This document shows, in pieces, positions 36,101 to 46,720 of a DNA stretch of 64,000 bases. Within the stretch, counting starts at the first letter, position 1. The number at the start of each line of letters is the position of its first letter. The stretch is taken from contig OY754339.1 of the NCBI GenBank assembly GCA_963573305.1, positions 8,541,941 to 8,605,940 of the forward strand, in the 5' to 3' direction. Source of the stretch: Pyrrhosoma nymphula (taxonomy: Eukaryota; Arthropoda; Insecta; Odonata; Coenagrionidae). The notes under the pieces were generated by a model. The model was not told where the DNA came from, searched no databases, and was given only the letters and a program-made list of their open reading frames with translations. Position numbers and translations under genes: made by a program.

Positions 36101-38262
36101 GATCTGAGGAAAATAATAGTTTGTGTTACTCACATCCTTAGCCTCGTCCATGTTTTCCACCGTGATCACCATCTGCTTGAAATCGTCGGACTTCAAGTAG
36201 GCGGCGGCTTCTTGGACTTCGGGATCGTTCTCCAGGTGGTTAACAAGGATCTCAACGATCTTGTCCATTGGGATCATGCTCAGGAACTCTTGGAGAAGGT
36301 CGTTGAGGTTCCTGGTGGAGCGGAATTGCATCATCCTTCCCCAACCGAAGAAGTCGTCGATGGCCTTGACGATGTCGTCTACGGGGACTCCGTGTTGCCT
36401 GAGTCGGTTGAGGAGGTCGGTGTACTGGGGCATGCTATGGACGGCGTCGACGATCTTCTTGAATTCGGGGGACCTGAGCCTAGCGAGGAGGGCCTGGAAG
36501 TCGGGGTCGTTCTCGACCTTGTCGTGGTAGAAAGCCTTGATCTCGTCGATGGGAATGACGGCCAGCATCTCCATGATCATGCTCATGATGCTCCTGGAGT
36601 GGATGGGAAGGGAACGGCCGAGCTTGGGTGGGTTGACGTGAGGGAGTCCCAGGAGGTCGTTGATAATGTTGGCGATGTGGTAGCTGTCGATTCCGGAATC
36701 GTACAGGTACTTAAGTAACTAGGAGACGAAAGGAAAAGTTATGTCAGCAGTGACAAATTGAATGCATGTGATAACTGGTTATTTTTTAAGCAGTTTAACC
36801 GTTTGAAATATTATTATTTTTATATCAGTGGATAATAGAGACATAAATACCGTTGTCATAAGCATTTGAGGTGGAGTACGCCAACAGTTGTATTGTTTTT
36901 TCTCTCTCCGTATGCGTAGTGTTCGTATTGTTTTTAGCACTATCGATATTGTAATAGCATGATTAATGATATCGCCTTTGTTTTATACGATATGGGCAGT
37001 TTACTTTCTGAGAGTAATGAGGGTGAAATGGAAATCTAACACGTGGAAAAGTTCTTTTACGCTCTTCACTCACGTTTGAAATGTATTTTTAGCAATGAAA
37101 TGTACGAAATTAATTTATATTTTGAAGATGCATAGAATTGATTAATAATATTGTTGCCTCTTTAGAAACTCCCACCTAAATTGTAGAAAAGCGATTGGGG
37201 TACGGGATTGGCTAACAATGGGGAGGGGTTGTAGTGTTCTTTTTTCCGTTTGATATTTAATAAAGAAAAATAAAATACGGTGGTAGGAATTGGATTTAGG
37301 AAGGAATGTTATGTAAGAAGCTGATCTATTGAGATTCGCTGAACATGAATTTCACCTGGTAGAATGTGAATTCGATTGTGAGCTGGGCGGAGTTGCAGTT
37401 AGAAAGAAACAGGGTGAAAAGAATAAACATTTCCGACGACATAAGGGGGAGCTGAGGTATTCATAAGCTCATAGAGAAAATTGTGGCATGCAATTATACA
37501 ATTTGAAGTGGCAAAACTTAGACCTATTCTAGAAATGGAGGTAATATTGGAATATGTAGTAAAAAACCTAGAAATTCAATTAGCGAAGTGCCGAGTTTAG
37601 GGATGAGATGCTCTAGAATGAGTTAACATGAGTAAAATTAATAGTTTCTTCTTATAACGCTTGTAATCAGATCCAAAATAATTGATAGGTTCATAAAAGG
37701 ACCATCCGAAGACCTAACAGTCATGTGGTATTTTACCAAATGGTGGTAGATGTCAACCCAAGAGAAATTCAAATCTTGACCTCAACTTCTATTGTGTTAT
37801 GATATAAATTTATGGAAGCATTTAGAAAGTTTTTGTGTCCCTGGCGTGAAAAGTGCGAGATCTGAGGAAAAGAATAGTTTGCGTTACTCACATCCTTAGC
37901 CTCGTCCATGTTTTCCACCGTGATCACCATCTGCTTGAAGTCGTCGGACTTCAAGTAGGCGGCGGCCTCTTGGACTTCGGGATCGTTCTCCAGGTGGTTA
38001 ACGAGGATCTCAACGATCTTGTCCATTGGGATCATGCTGAGGAACTCTTGGAGAAGGTCGTTGAGGTTTCGGGTGTCATGGCGGAGGACCTGGGTTTGCT
38101 GATTGCCTACGTGAGGAATCGCACGTTTAAAGCGACTTGTTCCAGGAATAAGTTTAACTAAGTAAAGAGGTATAAATTGCTGGTTGTACTCTACTCACCA
38201 TGCGGCAATACAGCTCCCATGGACAGCCCTAGTATGGCACAAAATACAATGGTGAACTTCAT
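29768..38262 (-). CDS. Gene B: secreted insect allergen-related repeat protein (Bla g 1/G12 family), four domains
   Basis: Six coding exons on the minus strand: 38199-38262, 37892-38106, 36134-36718, 34405-34989, 31844-32428 and 29768-30175. They total 2442 nt, or 813 aa plus TGA, with phases 1,0,0,0,0. The start MKFTIVFCAILGLSMG is a signal peptide differing from gene A at one residue. The body alternates the same two half-domain types as gene A but has one more 585-nt repeat exon, so four complete domains instead of three. Each repeat exon is phase 0-0, so gain or loss keeps the frame. The family is known as secreted, mostly gut-expressed, lipid-binding helical proteins; the same role is inferred here. 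It lies in the second copy of the segmental duplication, with C/G-ending codons within AT-rich introns. No stop or frameshift is seen, so it appears intact. The model is by eye, without transcripts. Confidence 0.9.
31844..32428 (-). CDS. Gene B coding exon 5: 195-codon repeat exon
   Basis: A 585-nt phase 0-0 exon opening FLKYVYDSGIDIYHITNTIN and ending MDEFKD before GTAAGT. Its first half has LLG, TDLLDRL and VKKID, variants otherwise found in the terminal exon of gene A rather than at the syntenic position. Confidence 0.88.
34405..34989 (-). CDS. Gene B coding exon 4: 195-codon repeat exon
   Basis: A 585-nt phase 0-0 exon opening LLKYLYDSGIDSYHIANII and ending MDEFKD before GTAAGT. It shares MLAVIPIDE with exon 3, where all other exons have MLDVIPIDE. 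Its 3' flank matches that of gene A exon 3. Confidence 0.88.
36134..36718 (-). CDS. Gene B coding exon 3: 195-codon repeat exon with exon-2-like second half
   Basis: A 585-nt phase 0-0 exon opening LLKYLYDSGIDSYHIANII. Its second half carries the exon-2 variants (QEFLS, VEILVNHL, YLKSDDF, VENMDEAKD), not those of exons 4 and 5 (QELLS, VDILVSHL, YLRSDDF, VQNMDEFKD), and its downstream intron resembles intron 2. This exon has no one-to-one partner in gene A. Confidence 0.88.
37892..38106 (-). CDS. Gene B coding exon 2: first half-domain
   Basis: The 215-nt exon encodes the linker and the TRNLNDLLQEF/MIPMDKIVEILVNHL half-domain, ending MDEAKD before GTGAGT. The intron after it is paralogous to the intron after exon 3, which shows that the duplication unit covers the exon end plus the intron. 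Confidence 0.87.
38199..38262 (-). CDS. Gene B coding exon 1: signal peptide
   Basis: The ATG at 38262 directly follows a pyrimidine tract and CAG, as in gene A, implying an upstream untranslated exon. The 64 nt end in phase 1 before GTGAGT. Residue 3 is Phe where gene A has Val. Confidence 0.85.
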
Positions 38263-38595
38263 CTGAAAAAGTAAAAATCAATTCAAGTTTCATCCTTTTA
38301 GTCTTTAGGAATATCTTTGATGACCCGTAGCCACGAGTCCAAAGTGTTTTACACAAAGATATCGGGAATCACTACGGATTGAAAATTAAAGCTAAATGCA
38401 GAAAAGAAATAGTTTGACAGATTTTAAATGAATATCAGTTCAGATTGTACTTGTTGAAAAATCCGTGGCGGATGTATATTTTTAGATCTTCATGCGATGT
38501 CAAATTTTGAGCTAGTTGTTGCATAATGCTTAGAAGCTAAATATGGGAAATATGTATTAGAAATGAAGCGATTTTGCTCTCTGCTACATCCAGAG

Positions 38596-38641
38596 CCACT
38601 GAAGGTATGGGCAGCTGTAAATCATCCCGTAATTATAAATG
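38596..38641 (-). promoter_or_regulatory. Candidate core promoter of gene B
   Basis: The same ATTTATAA (38633-38640) and TCAGT (38598-38602) pair as above gene A, conserved between the two copies. Conservation alone is weak evidence because the whole duplicated block is similar. Confidence 0.25.
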
Positions 38642-41134
38642 GGGGATATGTTTGTTGAGCGGAGCTGGACTTATGTGTACGTACCGCTCTTGCTTTCCCA
38701 GCTACCTCGACTGGCTTGGTTTCCTAGCCAACATAGCCATATATATATACTATGTTGTTGTGCAAGTTGTAGGAGACATTTTTTAACTCCTAGATCGTTG
38801 CACCACTTTACTTATTCACGTGATATCTCGTCTCCGATGTACACCTCTTTGACGCATTTTTATTTTAATCTATTTCTTATAGACTTTAACTTCCTAGATA
38901 GCAGTACTTCACCGAGCCTCCTCTTTAATCTTCGTTTAATCTCCAGTGGCACTCAGCAAGTGTATTGTTTGGGATTTCAACCAGGATATTGAAAATATTT
39001 CTAAGCTGGAAGAAATTCAGTGATTTCTTAAAATTCAGCACAATTAGCTATTTTTTTACTTTCCGCCATTTCCATTACTTATTCAGCAAAATATTTCCAA
39101 AACTGCTGTTGAGTGCTATGATTATCGAGTTACTTATATTATTTCTGATAAATGAATGTTTCAACATTTTTGAAAAGGTTTATGGCCTCTATTTGCGTAA
39201 ATTTAGTAGTTTAGTAATGTTTCATGGTTGTGGGTGCTTTTTCTCGTATAAATCACGATTTCTGCTTGTAATTGATGCTCAAGATATTGATCAATAACGC
39301 ACCCATATGCTACAATATATAAAAGTTGATTTAGTCTCATATCCATAGCGTTGCATAAGTTGCACATAGGGCATCTTTATGCACAAATTTTACTCGAGCA
39401 GTATCTTTTATGCTGAATTTCGAGGGTATTTTTAACTATAGTTATTTTTAGAAACATCCGCACGATTTAATAGCATAACTCACGAGTAGTATTCGGTCCA
39501 AATTGGAAACTTGATTGAATTATGAACTTCTTGTGATTGCTTTACATGTAACATAACTAGGATAATTGTTAAATAACAAAATCCATAATAGACAAGTTGT
39601 GATATATTGTGAGAGTTGGATGATGTTAGGAGGAATTTCGCTTAACCTTTAAACGGGCTTTTGGGGTCAGATTTGGCACCATATTTGAATTTCGCTTGCG
39701 ACTGAATTAATTAATTAATTTAACGTGGTTTTGTATTTTACGGTATTGTCTCCATAAGTTGTACGATGAAAATGGTTTACAATTACTTACATTATCCTGA
39801 CTAAAATAATAATTTCAGGTGGGCTCATGTTTGACTCCACTTGCTAGAAAATGTGACCTACAATGACCATGGCCAAAGTATATGGACTGAGTCTCAATTT
39901 TTGTGCTGAATTTGTTTAATGGATCAATCTAACAAAAATACGTTCGAAATATAATTTTGTAAAACCTAGATCTTTTGATACGAATTTGTGTAAATCAATG
40001 TAAAAACATCATAAAAGCTAGGAATGACATTGATTGTTATCGAATGCTCATTTGCTTAAAAGTGAATTTCAATTTAAGGATTATAGGTAACAAAGCTTGA
40101 GCAAATAAATCTGTGTTAATAAAGTATTATTCTAATCAGGGGCTTGCAAGACACAGAATGTTTTACATTTTAGATCCGGCCCCCTGTTTGACTTAACTCG
40201 TAAAAAATTAGGATCACTTGTTTAAAGGAAAATTTTTGGTTGGAGCGTATTCATATTATTCATTTTGTTTGCTATTTATGTTAATATTCAAGGATTTTTC
40301 TGAATCTATAATCCACGGAATGTTAGTTTTGGAATAGTTCGTATTGTCAGCCTCAACAGGATATCCCCTTTGAAGGAGACTGTGGAGTGAAGCCGAATTA
40401 AAATCTTAAAAGTGGGAAATGTGGTTTTTTTTTGGTTTGTGGTTTAATCATGCCAACCTTATTACTTACCTACTTAATTATGTTTGAAATATGAGGATAG
40501 CATTCTTCATCTCTCAAATATAGTTGTATTTTTCCTTTAACCATCTCTATTTTTCACTGCATTCATGTTCATAAAGGATAGTGCATTTATATATTCCTAT
40601 TAAAGAAAAACTTTCTCGGTTCTTGACTGATTGCATGAACAAAAGTACCTTTACATACTTTTGTAATTGCCCTGCATGACTGAGTAGTCGTAGGTTAATT
40701 ACGCACATGTATTCGGGTTACGTCTGTGATATAAATGACAATTTGACATGCATGGTTTAATATACAATCAAGTATCGCATGATATGGGATTAGAATTTTT
40801 AAAAACTTTCTTATGGACTTTGTGGGTGCCAAGTATAATATGTGCTAGTAACATTACAAGTATGCCACTCACGTCATACTTCCTTTGTCTCTGTAATAGT
40901 TGTGCATCGACTCGATAGTTTATGACATTTATTATTTCAAGAATGCTAACCCGGCCGATGAATTTCGTATCTGAGCCTGGCTTGACCCATTTCATATTTC
41001 GCTGAGTGTGAAATTCTGAAGAGACTGAAACAATACATCCACTACAACAATACATACAATTGAAATAAAGTCTCATGTAAATTGTGTATCTGAAGGTGAG
41101 TTTTCTTCCAATTTCATTTGTAATGTTGCTTTAT

Positions 41135-41392
41135 TTTTTTTCTGCATATGTGTAAATTGTATTGATATGGTCGGAGAGGAGAGGAAGCTTGTGGCAGTGG
41201 TTCGGAGAAGGCAGAAGAGATGGATGGAGGAGTTTTTTGAGAGTAGAGGACATGATGAAGAGAGTGATAGAGGGGAGAACACTGGGAAAGCGTGGAAGAG
41301 GAAGGAAGAGGATAGGAATTCTGGACGAAATTAGAGGAGGTAGAAGATATGAAGAATTGAAGAGGGATCTAATAGCGCGCCGTTTCTAGGAG
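41135..41392 (+). mobile_element. RTE/BovB-like LINE C-terminal fragment (copy 2)
   Basis: Syntenic counterpart of 16860-17112, with VIEGRTLGKRGRGRKRIG and DEIRGGRRYEELKRDLIAR. A frameshift near 41235 breaks the N-terminal side. Confidence 0.75.
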
Positions 41393-42625
41393 GGAAAGCG
41401 AGACAATGTCTATGAGGTTGGGATGCAGAATGGGAACTTTACATGAACCTACCAATCAGTTGGTAGAATACTTGAATGAATTCAAATTAATGTGTAAATT
41501 GTTTTACTACCGCGGCAGGTCTGATCAGGCAATTTTTCGTCGGCCGCGGGTCGGGCTGAGCTGGGCCAAAAGAAAAAGGTCCGTTTTGGCCTCTGTTCTA
41601 ATGCGTCTGGTACACAAAAGAGGGCTACACACGTCTGTATTTTCCCTAGGCGTGGATTTTAAAGTTTTTCTTCACGCTAGGGTCTACTCAGTCAGACAAC
41701 CTTTCCCGGTTGAACGGAGGCATGAAATATCTCAAAGCAGAGATTGCTGTCGGTTGCTCAGAGACTAAATCTTTTCAATTACTTTCGCTTAGCTTTGATA
41801 AGCTCCAGTCCGGATTGATTGTAAATCATCAAATCGTTAAAATTATCGTAAATCATTTGTGATTCCATTTCTAATAATCCAAAGAAAAATAGTTTGGTTG
41901 TATGACCTTTTTTAAAAAGCCATGGTTAACGTTGGTTAATTTGATGTAAGTAAAAATGGCTGTGCCAACCATAAAATTGTTTGTATTCAATTTCCCGCTA
42001 CTTTAAAACAGTCATAAATCTTTTACGGGTAGAATCTCTAACTTCAAGTTGTAACTGTAAGTTGTACTTTTACGTACATTTGTATTCTGTAAGCCATATA
42101 TTTTTATAGTTCATCCAACGGAGAGCAAATTAATTCCAAAAATGGCTGATATTGAGCTTCAAGCTATTGCCATATTTTTCTTTCGCGTAGAATCTCAAAC
42201 TTTTTTTTTAACTATTTGTTGTACTTTTTCATGTATTTTTTCTGTTAGCCATCTAATTCTATTAACCCTCTCAACGGAGAAAATGATGTCTAAAAAATGG
42301 CTGATTTTCAGCGAGAAGCCATTTTTGTTTGCTTATAGAAGATAAGTTTAGTATATACGTACCACGCGTACAAAACATTTAATATTATTTTTTTACTTTA
42401 TTATATATGTGGAAAAGTTCTAGAGACTGGGACTTTCCTTCTTCTAACACTTTTATCGAAAAAAAAATCAGTATATTGTGTGAAAAAAATGTGGAATTCT
42501 TGATCAATTTCAACAATAGAATGAGAAAAACAAGGGAAATGTTTTCCATTATGTGTAAAAAAGTATGTCTTCAGTAGTTCTCCTCTGTCATGATTTGTTC
42601 TTGATTTATTATGAATGGAACAAAC

Positions 42626-43862
42626 ATAAAAATGCTCAAAACTTATTGGAAAAATGGCTGCGGTGAGTAAACGAGGAAGGATAAAACTTTTTAAAATCGC
42701 TGCATTCAACGGACAATGCATTTAGGTATGTGCGAGCAAAAAATGGATTAAAATTAATGGTCTTGCAACCAATTTATCATTCATTGGATCATTTGACATG
42801 GCATAACTATCATGTCAGTAATTTCAAAATATACTTTCTGAGATTATCTCCGCGTCAATATACAAAAAATGAATATTCACCTCCGATGCCGGAGGCTTCT
42901 TCGATGGTGAGAGTTGTCATTTAGAAGTTGTCAAATGTGTGAGAAGGAACAAGGAAGACTGAGTATGGGATGATGAAGTTCTAGAACATTTGGGAAACTA
43001 TCTATTCGGGAAAATCTATCTCCGCGCTTCGCTGAGTATCTTTACCCTGGAGTTAAATTTATTTTCTGTGAGCGGATATCCCATGGAGAAGCTTCTGGCG
43101 TGGGAGAGGAGAGGAAACGGCTGCTTTTAAATACTCCCTCACATATTATGAGAAAATTGTAACTTTAAATTTGCCGAGGTTAAACGCCACAGTACAAGTT
43201 GTTACGAGATTTGCTCATGTAAAAATTAATAGTTGACGAGTTTTCTGCGTGAACATTCTCCATATCAAATGGAAAAATTCACTTAGTAAGTTTTTCACAC
43301 AATTTATTGTTCTCTACTGGTTTCAATGTTTAGCTCGTCATTTTCAAGAGGCAAGTGTGCAAGTAGCAGGCAGTTTCTTATATTTAAGCTTAACATGAGG
43401 CGGAAGGGGGGAAACCAGCTGCGGTGGTAGCTCATTATACTGCAGCGTGTAATCGTCTAGCGCAGAAATTAAATATTTTATTTCGTAGTTTTTATAATTT
43501 TAAGTGAACATATGGAATAAAACATTATACGGTTTTGATTTGAAAATTGTCTTCAATGCGTCCACCATCAAATGGCAAACTGGTTTCTATCGATGTTAAA
43601 ATTCTGTTTTCTCCTCGGTGGCGGTGAGAGAGGTCTTGCTATTCAATATTCGAAAAACGCCGGTTGCAGCGAGGCTATTGCAAAAGAATTTGAACAACTC
43701 TTGAGCCCAAAATTATTTTTATTTCAATGACACCTTTGACGCCCAAAAACCTGGGTTGTCAATTTGTTCACCCCTGTCTCCAATTCTAGCTGAGGTTTCT
43801 ATGGACAACCTGGAGAAAAACTCTTTAGTTCTAATCATCACCTTATCAAAAATGTTTTTTTA
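42626..43862. other. Intergenic stretch, nothing recognised
   Basis: No frame above background, no known repeat. It begins where similarity to copy 1 stops and ends at the long inverted repeat. Confidence 0.4.
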
Positions 43863-44429
43863 TTTTTTTTCCGTTGACGAGGTTATTTTCCTTTAGACTG
43901 AGAGGCCAAGACAGCTTGTCCAATTCGTAGCAATTTTGAACGCATTGCAACCTTTCAATTCTTTTACGGTGGAAGTCAGTATTAGAACCATGAATTTATT
44001 TTAGATCTAACAATAGTTTTAAAAAGAAAATAGGCAATGTTTTTCTGTCCCGAAAAAAAGTTTTACTGACGTGGTCATAACAAATAATTAAAATTGTCAT
44101 ATTTCGCATAAATTAGCGGCATTCCACGCGATGGTTATACATATATATATATATATAACCATCGCGTGGAATGCCGCTAATTTATGCGAAATATGACAAT
44201 TTTAATTATTTGTTATGACCACGTCAGTAAAACTTTTTTTCGGGACAGAAAAACATTGCCTATTTTCTTTTTAAAACTATTGTTAGATCTAAAATAAATT
44301 CATGGTTCTAATACTGACTTCCACCGTAAAAGAATTGAAAGGTTGCAATGCGTTCAAAATTGCTACGAATTGGACAAGCTGTCTTGGCCTCCCAGTCTAA
44401 AGGAAAATAACCTCGTCAACGGGAAAAAA

Positions 44430-44430
<1 letters not shown>
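43863..44430. repeat. Long inverted repeat, 277-bp arms, 14-bp AT core
   Basis: Bases 43863-44139 are almost perfectly complementary to 44154-44430; one mismatch was seen in the CTGAGAGG/CCTCCCAG part. The core is AT dinucleotides and an (AT)n tract follows directly at 44434. There is no coding capacity. It may be a foldback element, a recent inverted duplication or an assembly hairpin. Confidence 0.92.

Positions 44431-44433
<3 letters not shown>

Positions 44434-44492
<59 letters not shown>
44434..44492. repeat. (AT)n microsatellite
   Basis: About 29 AT units abutting the long inverted repeat. Confidence 0.95.
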
Positions 44493-44495
<3 letters not shown>

Positions 44496-44639
44496 CTCGC
44501 TCTTACGCTCGATTGCATTATTTTATTTCCGGATAAGGTCAATGGAATTGATTATGCATCCGTTTTGTTGAATGTGTTCGATTTATAACTTGTCAAAATA
44601 ACATCTCACCAGAATTGGAAATGATTTCAGTGCAGCTGA

Positions 44640-45000
44640 AATTTTATCTTGCTACCCCTGATCTTGTAATGAGCATATATGAAATGAGTGTGCTTTTTTG
44701 GTTTGGCCACGTTGAGAGAAAATCATAAGAGTCGAATAACGAAACATATGAAGTTCTGACGTAGGCTTGAGTAGGTAGACAACGAAACAAATGTGTGATA
44801 GAGGAGAGTGAATGGTGTGAGAGGAAGGGAAGTAGACCGAGAAAGTCATTGGGCGAATGTGGCGGAAGACTCTTTTATGAGGAGGGATATTATTAGATGT
44901 CTTAAGAATATGAGATCGTGTATGAATCAATTCATGAGTGGAAGAGAAGCGAAAGAGGCATTCAAGGATAGGGCATTATGGATGTAATTATCAAAAGAGA
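44640..45000 (+). mobile_element. Decayed LINE C-terminal remnant
   Basis: Broken plus-strand frames give ...GKGSRPRKSLGECGG and neighbouring pieces that resemble the basic RGRPRKS tail of RTE/BovB-type LINEs. Stops are frequent. This is an assignment from a short motif. Confidence 0.4.
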
Positions 45001-45224
45001 GTGTTTTCTAGGATTAACAGCAGAACTAAGCTCTTTGACTTTGCCTGCCTCAAAAGGGTATGGCGTGATATATGTGACATTAGGAGTTAGAAGAATAGGA
45101 GAGCATGTATGAAGACATGAAAGAATGTAATGGAAGCGAATGAGGTGTGCAAGGTTAGGGTATTATGGAGGTTTTTATTGAAAGAGAGCCAGTTTCCAAG
45201 ACCTATATTGTATTTTAGATTTTA

Positions 45225-45520
45225 TGGGTTGGCGAGGGCCTTCTGTGGCCCTCCTGGCATTCAGACCTTGTGCCGTCCAACATTTAAACTGCCTGCCACT
45301 TGCAGACAGGGGACATGAGCACATCGGTTGAGGTATGGACGAGGGGTCACCCCCAATCTTCCCAGTACAGGTATGGAAGAGGATCACCTTCCTTCAACTT
45401 TCCCGGTCTGGGTCCACCCTCCGGCCTTCCGTTATAGGTCTGGAGGAGGGTCGCCACTCCAAACCCCGTCCGGGTTAAACGGTGCTTAACTTCGGTGATG
45501 AATGATCCAAATCCTAACAG
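45225..45520 (-). mobile_element. 5S-rRNA-derived SINE-like remnant
   Basis: The minus strand reads ATCACCGAAGTTAAGCACCG, then CCCGG and GTTTGGAGTGGCGACCC. This follows the 3' half of eukaryotic 5S rRNA (..CACCGAAGTTAAGCA..GG..TTGGATGGGTGACC..). Downstream come three imperfect units of the type GTGACCCCTCGTCCATACC. There is no intact 5S gene; it is best explained as a SINE3-like repeat or a 5S-derived pseudo-repeat. Confidence 0.55.
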
Positions 45521-46199
45521 TGATAACTAAATTCTTTGATTTATTCCACTTCGAAAGGGAATGGCGTAATGGATGCTTGCATCCATTCTACGCATTTTTT
45601 TGGTCTGTTTCTGGTTTAATCAACAGGTTGATTACCAAAGTGGTTCTTGAAGAGTTTAGGTATCATATCAGAGTTTTTTAACAATCCTTTTTCAAAACTT
45701 ATGAAGCTCAGCGAGATTTTTCTAAAAATACCTGATGATTTATATTATTGTTACACATACTAATATTACTAACTTTGATTACTATGAAAATACTATCTTG
45801 ATGATGTCTGCCTTGTTGGATGCTGAATACTTTGATTGATGTGAAGTGTTGCCTCAGTTTCTTGGAAAGAGAATATGTCTTGGAAGATATTTGGCGGATT
45901 AAGAAGTGATAGAGAATTTATCAAGAGTGATACTGCTCAGCTGGTGTTCTGCTCCCTATCTGATTTTCCTCATTGGAGATAATTATTGAGTCATGCATCA
46001 CGCTATCTTTCAGAAAATCCCGCTATCTTGCGCCTGCAAATTTCGATTCAAAGCGTTAGGAAAACCGTTCTAAAACTTTGACACGCATTCTGTGGAAGCG
46101 TCTAGCTGAGGAATGGATATCAGTACGTGGTAGAAGTCTTGACAGTCTTGTTTTGCGCATTGGATGATCCATGACAACCGTCTCAAAAAAACCCCGGAC

Positions 46200-46720
46200 A
46201 GATATTATGAGCGTTAGTTTATATTTTTCAAATTATTCTTCCTTACATATACCACTCCTTTCTATTCACGTACTCGTCCCCCAGAAGTGCTTCACTACTT
46301 TAGTCTTCAAATAAACACTCTCTCCACCGTGAATTAGGTCTCCATTGGCTTTTCTAGCCTTTTACATTTATATTCTTTGCCATTCTAACAACGAAATATT
46401 CTCGTATTCTCATTACGTGTCCATTCCATTTAATTCGGCTTTCTTGGGCGTGATATTTCAGTGACGCTTACTCTTTCTCTCAATCTTTCGCCCCCTATCT
46501 AATCCTTTCTTGTTTTTCCAAGCATCCACCTTTCCATCCTCATCTCAACCACTTCCACCTTTCCTTTATTGAAACTCTTTCATGGGTCAGGTTTCCGAGC
46601 CATAACTATGACAACGCTGCTCTTGCCACAGACTTTTCTCATGACTCGTTCACTCGCTGTCCTGTCCCACTAAAGCCGTGAAACTTGCTTCGAATTTCTC
46701 CAGTCTGTGTGTGCATGTGG
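46200..46720 (-). mobile_element. Decayed RTE/BovB-like LINE C-terminal remnant
   Basis: Minus-strand pieces read VEVVEMRMERWMLGKTRKD, then LRERVSVTEISRPRK and MEWTRNENTR. They follow the order EMRMLRWM..TRKD..VTEI..KW.GHV..R common in such LINEs. Several stops and frameshifts are present. Confidence 0.55.

Larger units (their letters stand above)
25290..42625. repeat. Segmental duplication, copy 2 (contains gene B)
   Basis: This is the second copy of the block above, in direct orientation, about 24-25 kb downstream. It lacks the LINE. It has extra segments at about 27061-27143, 27460-27595 and 29258-29350, and one more repeat-exon plus intron (about 1.73 kb). The left boundary coincides with the window edge in copy 1, so it cannot be fixed. 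Confidence 0.9.

Noticed and set aside
45460..45520. Functional 5S rRNA gene
   Set aside because: Only a part of the 3' half is recognisable, with substitutions in the conserved core surroundings. No complete 120-nt gene or tandem array is present.
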